Source: Rotaria macrura
Taxonomy: Eukaryota > Rotifera > Eurotatoria > Philodinida > Philodinidae
Direction: 5' to 3'
DNA: 64,000 bases
Assembly: GCA_900239685.1 (NCBI GenBank)
Contig: OENT01000215.1
Coordinates: 62,001-126,000 of the forward strand
Shown in pieces: positions 14,801-25,142 of this stretch. Each line of letters begins with the position of its first letter. Within the stretch, counting starts at the first letter, position 1. Under the pieces are notes generated by a model. That model was given only the letters and a program-made list of their open reading frames with translations. It did not search any database and was not told where the DNA came from. The translations under genes and the position numbers were made by a program.

Positions 14801-15962
14801 GATATTACGTATCTTAACTGTGATAAATAGTGTGTATAATACAACAACAATAAAAACAGCCGAAACTCCGTAAAGACGAGAAATTACAACAGATACTAGT
14901 TTCTATTCATTATTTTATATTGTTATGCATAGTGATGTCCCGAAATTTGGTGAAACAGAATATTCTGTTCTTTTAAGTGTAGCCTTGAATCCTGCTGATC
15001 GTATAAATCTTGTTAATCAATTTTACAATAGTAATATCAGCGAAAATATCAATTACACAGCTAGAATACAAATGATTATAAATGATGCAACTGGCAAACT
15101 AGGTAAGTCTTAATGATAAAAGAAAAAAAAATAGTTTATAGCAGTTTTGTCTAATAATTCTTCTAGAAACTTTCTCAAAAGGTCTAGATGCTTGCGAAGA
15201 GTGTCTATTTATGGAGAGAGGTGCCTGTAATACGGCTAGAAATGAATGTCTGTGTTTTTCTGATTACGAAGGTGAATTTTGTCGTAATAGAAAAGAAACA
15301 ACATTACAGGCATCATCATCAACAAATTGGACAGTTATTGTGGCTGTTGTAAGTGCTGTAGCTGGTCTTCTTCTAATTATTTCTCTGTCTATGGTCATCT
15401 ATAATACTATCAGAAAACATCGCCCTTCACAAACACAGTAAGATGTGATGGTTTTAGAAAATCGAAGAAATTTCAATTAGATTTTTTTCTTCTCAGAGAA
15501 ACAAAAACACAAACAGCCGATACGAGACAGCTTACCCTTCCTCGAACTCGTCCTCCAACACTAGGTGCCAAAAGTCGAGATCCAACAGATTTTACTGACC
15601 TGACCCGTGCTGCAAATGATGAAGAAGAAAATGATACATCGGATAAAGATCCATCTAATTCGCGAACAGCTAAAAATCCCATGTATCAGACAGGTACAAC
15701 GGCGCCATACACCTCATTAACAAGTGGTGCTATACCACAGACACAAGCATTTGGTATGGTTGATACTTTGAACAGTTTTCCTCGCGACTTATTAAATAGT
15801 CCATCTGGAACAGCTAGCATACTATCAGATACGAATGATCTTGATACCATAGAATTTGTCACTGATTTATTAGAGGATATGATTAAAGATGATGATATGA
15901 TACAAGATGCTTATTTAGAAGCCATTAATCCAAATTTAGTTATACCACGATCAACAACATAA
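5803..15962 (+). CDS. MUC4-like transmembrane protein: mucin tract, TSP1, NIDO, AMOP, VWD, EGF repeats, TM (about 32 exons)
   Basis: Spliced model of ~1,950 residues. Exons: 5803-5899, 6595-6864, 7095-7433, 7487-7666, 7732-7841, 7901-8029, 8098-8298, 8367-8505, 8574-8645, 8708-8828, 8881-9055, 9120-9241, 9291-9406, 9490-9804, 9859-10029, 10116-10337, 10393-10647, 10705-10939, 11764-11921, 11981-12163, 12219-12347, 12407-12544, 12611-12709, 12775-12888, 13596-13748, 13815-13934, 13994-14097, 14155-14287, 14337-~14640, ~14893-15102, 15167-15437, 15497-15962. Residues 1-33 are a signal peptide; ~122-235 a Thr/Val/Pro mucin tract; ~236-295 TSP1-like (CSWTNW..., CGGGD); ~335-520 NIDO (GYITFG, APFWANLNYET); ~520-690 AMOP (CPCTRRQAEVD, TCCYYRSNQGL, DQCCSPSY); ~690-930 VWD (GAGDPHMNTIDNGRY, GLVGNFDGN); ~1090-1530 EGF and calcium-binding EGF (DVNEC, DINEC); ~1755-1780 the membrane helix; then an acidic tail. 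NIDO-AMOP-VWD-EGF is the known MUC4/Susd2 architecture and implies a cell-surface adhesive or secreted-mucus role. The junction 14640-14893 is the least certain; donors after 14097 and there are GTTT-type. Confidence 0.85.
7140..7428 (+). repeat. In-frame ACA/ACT (Thr) microsatellite inside the mucin exon
   Basis: Imperfect array of AAC/ACA triplets broken by GTGCCA and GTGGCA units. In the coding frame it gives runs of 4-9 Thr separated by Val-Pro or Val-Ala, a dense O-glycosylation site. The +1 frame reads as poly-Gln and is a shadow. The block pattern is regular enough that repeat-number polymorphism between alleles is likely. Confidence 0.9.
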
Positions 15963-18087
15963 TTAAAAATAAAATACAAATATCTAGACAACTTTCAGTA
16001 CGTCAAACGAATTCGATATAATCCTATTTTTAACTAAATGTGTTCTCATTTTAATTTAGTTCTTCTATTCTTCATATGATCTACTTCAATTCTTAACTAA
16101 CATATAAAATCTAAAAACGCGTATATCAGCCGTAATTTTTAAAAGATATTGAATACGGTTTTTATTCTTTATACTTCTGTCTTTTTATTTTTCTACTGAA
16201 TTACTAGTACAAATAATTATCTTGAACATTTGCGTTAAGGATTGACTTTCTTATGTTACTGCGTATAAAAATTTTTTCAAAACGTCTGTTCACCATTTTA
16301 ATATCCCGAGTGATTATTTCAATTCGACAAGCATAAAATTTCAATGATTATTTTATTTTTCGAAAACCAACGCACATTGATAATGGAAAACGAAGTGGAG
16401 AAATATTTCTTCATTACTCATCTTATCAATTCCTGTTTTCATCTTTTTAAATAAAAACCAATGAAATGTTTGTTTCTTTTGCTTTCTTTCCTTAGTTTTC
16501 ATGATATCTATTCTCATAAGTATGTACTTTGATTTGAAATTTTTCAACTCACGATATACTTACACCAAAGAATTGACGTTGAGCTAGAATAAGTGAAACA
16601 ATTCTATAGTATACCAGGCTAGCGATTGTTCTGTATGAAAGTATAGAGAGTATCAAAAGTTCGATGGGAGGTATACAATACCGATCTTGATGTTTAGGAA
16701 TCTTCCAAAAGCTTCGTCGAATAATTTGCGAAACTTCGGTCACATGACTGAGTATAAAAAACGTTTGCAGCATAAGTACAAAAGAATTTCAGCCGCTTGA
16801 AATCAGAAAATGATCCATGACAAAGTACGAAACTTTTGAAATCTGGTGATCAACTTTCTTTTTTTTTTTACAGTGCAGTTAGACCTTTTATATTGATATA
16901 ATTGGTCAGTTTTCATTGAACACAGGAATCTACATTGATATTACCGAATTCCCACGCTACCCTTCGTCTGGTTGTTTTTCATACGTCGATCGTAGTCCTG
17001 TTGTTCCAATAGAGAGGGTTAGGTGCGCTAACGGCACGTCACTTTCTATATATATTGTGCACACTCGTTTTAACTGTTGAAGGGAATCTTAAATATACAT
17101 TTGATTCAACGCAAGATTCGACCGATTTTGTTCTTCTTTACAGGACTCATCAGGCATATTCGAAATCTAAAAACAGCATATGAACAATAGATAAAAAGTA
17201 CAACTTTCAGAAAAGTATTCATATTAACTTTGTTAAAGTCTGCTACAAGTTATCATCATGTTGGAAGATTAATTTCATACATATATTTCATATTCTGGAT
17301 TTAGATTGGAAACATGCCTGATGAGTCCCTCAACAAAGACAAAAAGGGTCACATCTAACTTTCAACCCGACTTCTATTAAAGACACATACACGCACACGA
17401 ATACGCAGAGCAAAATCGACACTCGCTGCCAAACCATAATCGTGGCACATCATGATGTTGCATGCTAATATTCTTTAGATAGAGATTTTCAACGTCAATC
17501 AGCGATACCCTATTTTGTGACATTGATGCAACTGAGCTTATGAAAGTTGCTCGAATGAAAATTGGCCAGCACGAAGCTATTTTCATGTCGACCAATTCAC
17601 GACGAGCAATTCTCGTTCGACTGATTTTCGCTTTCCCGATGCAACGCGACATGATTGTAGAAAAATTATACGAAATGATTCCTATCTTGTGAACGATTGA
17701 TAAGGCACTGTTATATCAGTATTCGTTTCGACACAGAGTTTTTAAATATTCGTTACGTTTCTTTGTGTTTCTGAAGAAAACTACTATGTTTAAACATTGA
17801 ACGCTATTTTTGATATGTTCGGTTGTCACACTACAAATGTGATAATCTCTTCTCGAAAATTGGGGAACAGTCCTAATCGATAAGTTAAACTAAGTGAGGA
17901 AGTTCAACTCAAAGATCAATGAATTTTTGTAATACACTTGATTTTTTGTACCAATCAACTTAACGATAAAGAAAAACGTTGAAGATGTAAGCTTATATAT
18001 TGTTAATTCTCCTTTCTTTATTAATTGAAATAAAAAGAAAAGCAATTAGTAAGACAAGAGTAAGTATATGGGTTCGAGACATGCGCA
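15963..18087. other. Intergenic, no gene seen apart from a small inverted-repeat element
   Basis: Begins with a likely poly(A) region of the preceding gene (AATAAA a few bases after the stop). Short open frames occur (for example 17377-17652 minus) but show no domain, signal or splice pattern that I can support. One MITE-like inverted repeat is listed separately. Confidence 0.45.
17142..17330. mobile_element. MITE-like element with ~30-bp terminal inverted repeats
   Basis: The left end AGGACTCATCAGGCAT (17142-17157), followed by a diverged AATCTAAA block, reappears inverted at 17300-17330 (ending ATGCCTGATGAGTCCCT). The arms are about 30 bp with a few mismatches and enclose ~130 bp of AT-rich DNA without an open frame. 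This fits a short non-autonomous DNA transposon. No clear target-site duplication could be read, so the superfamily is unknown. Confidence 0.5.
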
Positions 18088-19046
18088 TCAATTGCTGATT
18101 GAGCATATACTGATTCTGACCAGTTCAGAAGGACACTGGAAATTGGAGTATAGACCATAGTCGGATTGTCAGCTCCTTGAAACCAGTCGAATCTAAATTG
18201 GCATTCAGGCTGAAGGGTGGCTGGAAGTTTAGAACACTCTTGTCGCGAAGAAACACCTCCGTTTTTCTGACCCCAACCACTACTAGGTGCGCCCCACTGG
18301 GATGTACACCCATTAAAAATGCCTACACCTCCTCCAGGAATTTGCAAGTCAAACTGATTTTCAACTACATCCGAGCCACTGTTAATAACTTGAACAATCA
18401 TTGTTTTTCCTACCAATGGAGCCCTCGTGAAATCCAATTTGTAGCACTTGCAACAACGTTGTTGTTCCGTTAATCCTGGAAGTGTAACAGCAGCAAAGCC
18501 ATAGGCGAGTTGTCTATTGATAAAAAATGAACTTTGATTGGTGCACGTAAAGGCTTTACCACCAAGACATTCACTAGCAAAGTTGTTGTTATTCCAGAGA
18601 GTACTACCATCTTTATGACGACTTTGAGCATATAAATTCGATCCAGCTACTTTACCACCCCAACCACAACTGGCCTTACAGCAATCCCACTATTTAGTGG
18701 TGATTCCTGCAACTGCACTTGATGTACTGCCACTAATAACGCCGCAGGCCGAGTTTGAATCACTCGTTGAAACTGCATCGTTTTTCGAAACTGCTCCGGA
18801 TTTCATCCAACATGTACCGCCATTATATTGAGTGCATGTGAAATGAGTGCACCCTCCAGTTTGAGCACACTTTCCACCACAGTGGTCTCCTGAGGTTTGA
18901 GCGCTACTCAGATCATTTCCATGAAAATCACATCCGATGGTCCAGTTATTTCCGTTTCAGTTCCCAGCGCATTCAACGCTTTTGAAATTTATAATATTGA
19001 TTGCCAGGAGTCCGATAAATGTCCATCCTGATCGAGTATTGATCAT
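18088..19046 (-). pseudogene. GH45 endoglucanase pseudogene with N-terminal apple/PAN-like domain
   Basis: Intronless frame from ATG at 19046 with a signal-peptide-like start. It is followed by a Cys-rich apple/PAN-type domain (IGCDFHGNDL, CTHFTCTQYNGGTCWMK), then a GH45 catalytic domain. GH45 hallmarks are the first catalytic-Asp block (WDCCKASCGWGG), the second-Asp block (FDLQIPGGGVGIFNGC), and RFDWFQGADNP near the end. Family members hydrolyse beta-1,4-glucan. Three lesions break it: TGA at 18957-18959 just after the signal region, TAG at 18690-18692 where GH45 enzymes have Tyr directly before WDCC, and a frameshift near 18145-18155. Beyond that frameshift the expected end FQCPSELVRISIC is found in another frame and stops at 18088. 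Both catalytic Asp blocks are kept, so decay looks recent. Metazoan GH45 genes are generally considered horizontally acquired; that origin here is inference. Confidence 0.85.
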
Positions 19047-22000
19047 TTTTTTATTCTTATTGTTGCACAGCTATCGTATTAAAAGATGACGTCTGAAAGA
19101 AAAATAATTTTGTGCCATTAACCATAACTCATACTTTCTAAATTGCATTCATCAGTGGAAAAAATGAAAGCGGTCTATAGAACTACAATTCTGTACTATA
19201 CCACAAGACGAATTCAAAGACTCCTCGACGTTGTATGGGTTTCAGCCTTCCTTTTACCGGGATTGACCCTCAAAAGCTGGACGGCCTTTGTATTAAATAG
19301 TTTTCAAAGCGACTATGAAAATAGAAGTTCTGGAACCTAAATAAAAGTAATTATTCATCTGATCGACATACGGAATTCCCTTTGAAGGGGCATTCGATCT
19401 TAACAGCATGAATTATCTTGTTTGTAACTTTATGTGAATAAAGCTTTTTTCACACGGATAATTGTATTTTTATTTCATTTTATGAATCAAAACCAAAAGA
19501 AAATTTCTATTATGAACTCTTTCAGTGACTAAAAACTGTTCGTTTCATTACAAAGTTTGCTCATTGGGATATTGGAGTATAATGTAATCAATGTTGGCAA
19601 AAGAGAAATTGATCATCTTATGAGTGCTCTAGAAGTCGTGATCTGCCGAAAATGTGTTTACTGAACGGTGCTGGCGGATACTGTCAGACCTGTGGTGAAG
19701 AACCCTCAGTTGAAGAGAAGTTGCTCGTATTCACTACAGGTGCATCAACATCTAAATGAAAATCGATAAATTTAGACTGCAGGTGCCAAGTGGTGGAGGC
19801 AGTCCACTCTGTCACACCCGATTTGCGATAGCCTTTATTAGGTTCACAAATTATCAAAAGCTCCTCACTTACTAATTCCATAAGATTTAGTCTATTCATA
19901 GGTTGCTAAGAAATTCCATGCCATTATGATCGAATGTCCCTTGAAACGGAAATATCCTTCATTCTGTCATAATGCATCAATAGACTTCATCCAAAGGTCT
20001 AATGATGGGCCTCACGATATGACTTCATATAGCAAGTTTTGATGCTATACTCATCAAGAAAATTTTGAAAAATCGCAATCCTCAAAAGTGAAATTTTTCT
20101 TCTGATGGTTACGCAGAATTCCCTTCTGTCTTTATGTATGGCCTATAGGGTCATTTGAGTCGAAGAAAACAAAGAACTTCTTATATATAGTATTACTACA
20201 AATTTCATTGCAAATTTCGAAAGGGAGAAAAAGCGGATTCCCTGTATCCCAGTTACGGTGAGAATCCAGAAGATTTGTTGGCGATACATAGAATATCGGT
20301 ATATTTCGATCCGATTTTGCCTCCTTGATACATTCTAGAAATTGACATCTCCAAAATAGAAATTGCAGTCATCTAACGATTCTCATTTTTCAATGCCCAC
20401 CGATCCAAAAGATGAGTACGTGCTCTTATCGTAATTTCAATCAATTTGATTTCAATCATTCTATACACCCAATTTTTAAGTAACTTTTTGTTGCTATATA
20501 CTGGTGCTACTATCCAAGAAATAATTTTAAAGAAAGATGAGCTATGTATATTTTAAATTTCAGTCTTGTATCCGCGTGAGCCAATCTCAGATTGACTACT
20601 CTCTAAAAAATAACCGTTTCCCAGAAAACCAACGCAAAAAGGTTTGAGAGGCTCGGAAACCCTTTTCTTACTATCGGGAACTGTTTCAAGGGTATCCGAA
20701 AGCTCGGAAACCCATTTTTTACCATCAGAAACTCTTAAAAGGTTTCCGATAGCATCAAACTCGTAAACCGAAAATGGTTCCCGAAGCTCGGAAACGCTTG
20801 GAAGGGTATGCGAGGCTCAGCAACCATTTTCGGTTTACGAGTTTGTTACTATCGGAAACCTTTTAAGAGTTTCTGATGGTAAAAAATGGGTTTCCGAGCT
20901 TTCGGAAACCCTTGAAACAGTTCCCGAGAGTAAGAGAAGGGTTTCCGAGCCTCGCAAACCTTTTTGCGTTGGTTTTCTGGGAAACGGTTATTTTTTAGAG
21001 AATAAGCTGAATTTCGGAGAATATTTTTACCTCATCTCGGAATGAAAGTCGTTGTAGTTATATCGAATACTGACGCTTAGTTTCAGATGCAACGATCCCA
21101 AACGGACTTGCTGTGAAAAGGCGAGATGTTTTTTATCCCAGTTTGAAATGGAATATCCCATTGACTCCCAAATCTTGTGTTTAGTCGACGGTTCAATCAA
21201 GTACAAGCACGTTTTTGGCTTTATGTGTGGTTTTGACTGTGAGTACTTGATTGTCTTATCATTCATACTCATATCCACTGCACTCTTCAGGCAAAAATCC
21301 AAAATTCAATGTTAAGAGCCCTCCCCTCAGAAAAAGTCGATTTTCGGAAAAAATTCGAATTTGAGATAATGCTTCAGAAGATAGCTCGTTCTTCTCTCTT
21401 GCAGAATTGATTTAGGTTTTTCGTAAAACCTTTTTTTGCCGGAATCTTTCAGGATTTCTGTTAGCTCCCTCTAAAGAAACTGAATTTTTGTCAAAACTTT
21501 TCAAATATTGAAAAATTTCGTTTCAAAAAATGTTTATCGTATTTTTTCAATTCACATTATCTCGAACGCCCAACCCAAATTTTTCAGTCCAGCTTCATAC
21601 GATGTATTAAAATTGTTTTTTCGTTTGAAAGAGCACGTCAAGATGTAGGGTACTGCAGAGCCCTTTTTTTTCAAAAACCGTTATTTATGACTATATAACA
21701 AGGAATCTCTATTAAAAAATCGCCCTTATTTTGTTGGTGTCTTAACAGTCCTAAGGGCATTAATTTCATATTCCAGCATAATAAAAAAAAAGTCTCCCTG
21801 TTTAAGGTTTTTTGAAGTCTTTGAACTCGTGTTTCCTTTTTTCCGCTGAAAAAGTAAGAATTCAACAAAAAGACTCAGAACTGCCCTTCATGCTGACATG
21901 CTCTTTGTAACAAAAAAAAGTTAAAAATATCTCATGAACCTGGACTTAGAAATATGGGTTGCCAAATTCACTACTTTTGACCCTTGGCAGGTCCGCATCT

Positions 22001-23750
22001 CCGCCAAACATCATGATAAAGGGCTGAAAATCCAACCATAACCTTTTCATGCCACGCCTAACAGAGTCCGTGAGTTTCATGTAATTTGAACGTTGCTAGG
22101 CTAAGATCGATTTTTTAGGTGAGAACGGGGGGATGTCGCATCGTGAGTAGGTTCAGAGGCGCAACTATTAAAAATGCCGGGTGCCATAATTGTGCATTGT
22201 GATGTAGAATATAATTGGTGAGATAAAGTAAAATTAAACTCGGATGAGTATCTTATAATATATTTAACATGAGCAGAAGAAAAGGTGGGAGGGAGAACGA
22301 GATAAGAGGGTAACTAACAAAAATGACGAGAGAGATAGGAATAGTCGAAGTAGATATCAGAAACAATCAAATGGTGAGTGGAATATATCAGAAGAATGAG
22401 TATAGGTATGTCTCAATGAAGAGAGAGAGAGATAAAGTAGAGTGAGTAGATGAAGAAGAAAAAAAAAAGAGAATAATTATGTTATGCTAAATTGACACTT
22501 TTAGGCGCAAAGCAATAAGGAAGACAAAAGAGAGGGAAACTAGAAAGAGAAACAAACAAATGCACACACAACAAACATCAAGATAACATCAGTGACGATT
22601 ATGCCGTCACAGGGGGAGGGGTGGCATAGACATTTCGTTTGAATGAAATATTTTGTTTATCACGTTTAATGCCATACCAAATATCCCCAATGAAAGACAT
22701 AAGAAGAATTACTAAACACCATAGATATAACTTTATCCTATCCAAATATTCGTCAACCATCAGATTTTAGAAGATATTAATGTTTTGTTTCATTTAAGGA
22801 AATAAGTTGAGCAGATATCATCTACTAATGTGTGCCCAGTCAATTTATATTTAGTTCCCGTGAAAAAAATCTGCTTTCATATACTAATATTTAGTTACAA
22901 AAAAATTAAAAGCGCTACCTCATAGTTCTCATTGTGTCTTCTATCACAAGGTAAACATAAATAATTAATTATGATTCAAAACTGTGAATCTTCGATCTGT
23001 GTGTAATTCTTGTAAAATTATGACATAGAAAATATGATGCTAAATGTAAATAAAATATTTGTTTAATCACAAAGGTTGATTGAATAAACATTATTGAGTA
23101 AGCATTAACAAAAGGAAACTTAAGTCGATGCTTTTTATTGTCAAGTAAGAGAAATTACTCTCAAAGTTGGGATTAAAGAAATATATACCCCTGGAAAATA
23201 ATAATTCTACTCAATTTTTTAAAATTTCTTTGCTGTTAAAAAGGCACTTATAGGGTGTGAGTGTTCTTAAAATTCATCAGCAACAGTCGCACCACACTCA
23301 TACCCTCTGCTGTACATCCTCTATTCGTTTTCTTGAGTTACCTGCTCCTATTGTCTTCGTCTTTTTGTAAATTCTCTCTCATTTCGTTTAATTTCATTTT
23401 ATCTTTCTATTCGCGGTGGACATGTGTTATTGTTCGAGCTATCTCGTTCTTTCACATTCACATCATTGCCTTACAAATGGCTGCATAATCAGTCGAAACA
23501 TCGAGTGAAAATAACAAGGATAATTCACAGAACCACTTTGTATTTATTATTCTTAATTATGTTATTACTCTTGGACAAATATAAAGACTTATTATTCTTA
23601 TTATTGGTATCATGAGTCTTTCAAAAATCAAATAAGCCGGAGAGAAAATATTCAAGATTATATGAACAGTATAGAAAAATAATTAAAAAAAACACATAAA
23701 AACCAGCTGCTGAATTGAGCAGCTATCTTCGATGATCTATCGTCACCCCT
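19047..23750. other. Non-coding stretch with one large foldback element
   Basis: No supported gene. Contains the 400-bp palindrome at 20601-21000 (separate entry), a purine-rich patch with GAGA runs around 22420-22470, and otherwise AT-rich sequence. Short frames such as 21027-21302 (minus) and 23261-23488 (plus) lack domain or splice support. Confidence 0.45.
20601..21000. mobile_element. 400-bp foldback element made of GGAAACC words
   Basis: Left arm 20601-20779 (begins CTCTAAAAAATAACCG) and right arm 20822-21000 (ends CGGTTATTTTTTAGAG) are near-perfect reverse complements of ~179 bp around a ~42-bp loop. Within each arm the word GGAAACC or a close variant recurs roughly every 20-40 bp in either orientation. 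No open frame. The flanks ACTACT and AATAAG do not make a convincing target duplication. The RNA or single-stranded DNA would form a long hairpin. Confidence 0.85.
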
Positions 23751-25142
23751 CTAATAGTAAATGAATGACACTGTAAGGATAAGGGCTGTGATTAATAAAG
23801 ATGTAACAGGTGTCGAATCGGTCTGTCCAACCGATGTATCGTAGGTATAGCCATACATTCTTGAATTCAAGAAGAACGCGGTGTGTGGAAGGAGAGGAAT
23901 AAATAGTGCTTGACAATCATTAGACGCATGTCCAGCACGAGGACCAATAGTGTCCCAGGGTTCCATTGAATTCGGATGTTGTACCATCCATTTCTCCAGC
24001 ACCAAATCAATAAACGCATGGTGCAGCCAAAAGAACGGATCAGATGCCGCGGTCTTTACGTCATTCATTGTCCCACCCATGAAGACGTGTACACGATTAT
24101 GATTATCCCGCGGGTGTTCATCATCTGCAGGCTCTGTTCGAGTCCCGTTTAGTCCCATTGCGAATCCTTCCAAAAGATTACTGAATGTTATCAGCTCGGA
24201 ACTTTTATTCCAAGGCTCTTTAGTGTAGACACTACAGTCAATTGCGAACTGAATTGCAGATGCAGACGGTACTGTTTGGGAAGTTCTATCACAACCTAAG
24301 GCGCGTGATATATAGTCACCTAACGTACCATTACGGTCAATGTCTTTCCATTCGCTGAAGTCTCCATCTGCCGCAAGATAACAAGAGCAGTTTCTCTTAA
24401 TTCCAATTTCATTGTGACAATTGGAAATATTTACTCCGTCTCCACCCAATAAATTGACAGCACGCTGAATCGCCGTTTGATCGAATTCATTCACATAAGG
24501 CAGGGTGAACGCATGATTACCAGAAGCAGACTGAGCTAATCGCTCGAAAAGAAGCAAAAATGCACGATGCCACGTAGGGAAGCCTGGTCCTTCATGAGCA
24601 AGATCTATGTTCTCTACAGCCGTCATTGACATATAGTGAAGGGAAGATAAGTAATCATAAATATTAATGGAAGAAGACACGTTTGAATTAACAACATAAA
24701 AGTCCGATATTGTATTCTTCATCAATTTTAATACTTTGATGAAATCTTCTCTTTCATCGTACGGCATATTTAAAAAATTCTTTCGGACTCTAATCTCAGT
24801 CGAATGTTCACAACTTTTCCCATCATTTGTTTCTGTGTATCCATACCAGCATTGCTGACAATCAAAACCAGAGAAGGGATGTTGACAAACGCACATCGAG
24901 CTAAAATATGTTAGCACCCATGTTGCATAGTTATCATTTTCTGGAATTTTACAGGTCGTGCCGACATTCCTACATTCTCCTCTATGTAGTCCACCACATA
25001 CTTGACCATTGCGCACTGGACAGCAGATACCAGAACCATTGGTAAAAATATCACTTGAATTGGACCGGCACTCAATAGGAAACTGTGCTGATACTAGACC
25101 ACAATAGATTAATAACAGGAGTAGATTCAAAACGTTTTCCAT
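23751..25142 (-). CDS. Tyrosinase-family copper protein, single exon, probably membrane-anchored
   Basis: 463 residues. Residues 1-19 are a signal peptide (cut near VSA-QF). Residues 24-112 are Cys-rich and EGF-like, as in vertebrate tyrosinase/TYRP (CGGLHRGEC, PFSGFDCQQC). The CuA site is His169, His183 and His192 (HEGPGFPTWHR). The CuB site is His348, His352 and His374/375 (NHNRVHVFMGG, FFWLHHAFID). About twelve N-glycosylation sequons are visible. The last ~16 residues are hydrophobic with no cytoplasmic tail, which suggests a GPI signal or tail anchor. All six copper ligands are present, so phenol or catechol oxidation (melanin-type chemistry) is plausible. The segment between the sites reads LPYVNEFD where the family usually has PYWDWRD. 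There are no introns, unlike the genes on the right side of the window. The ATG is preceded by in-frame stops. Confidence 0.9.
   Translation of the reverse strand: MENVLNLLLLLIYCGLVSAQFPIECRSNSSDIFTNGSGICCPVRNGQVCGGLHRGECRNVGTTCKIPENDNYATWVLTYFSSMCVCQHPFSGFDCQQCWYGYTETNDGKSCEHSTEIRVRKNFLNMPYDEREDFIKVLKLMKNTISDFYVVNSNVSSSINIYDYLSSLHYMSMTAVENIDLAHEGPGFPTWHRAFLLLFERLAQSASGNHAFTLPYVNEFDQTAIQRAVNLLGGDGVNISNCHNEIGIKRNCSCYLAADGDFSEWKDIDRNGTLGDYISRALGCDRTSQTVPSASAIQFAIDCSVYTKEPWNKSSELITFSNLLEGFAMGLNGTRTEPADDEHPRDNHNRVHVFMGGTMNDVKTAASDPFFWLHHAFIDLVLEKWMVQHPNSMEPWDTIGPRAGHASNDCQALFIPLLPHTAFFLNSRMYGYTYDTSVGQTDSTPVTSLLITALILTVSFIYY

Noticed and set aside
18021..18437. 138-codon minus frame as an independent gene
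   Set aside because: Its first part is the GH45 C-terminal domain; its last ~40 codons are out of frame after the frameshift.
18177..18473. 98-codon plus-strand frame
   Set aside because: Antisense shadow of the GH45 pseudogene.
20601..21000. CRISPR-like or tandem satellite array
   Set aside because: The repeats are inverted arms of one hairpin, not regularly spaced direct repeats, and the genome is eukaryotic.
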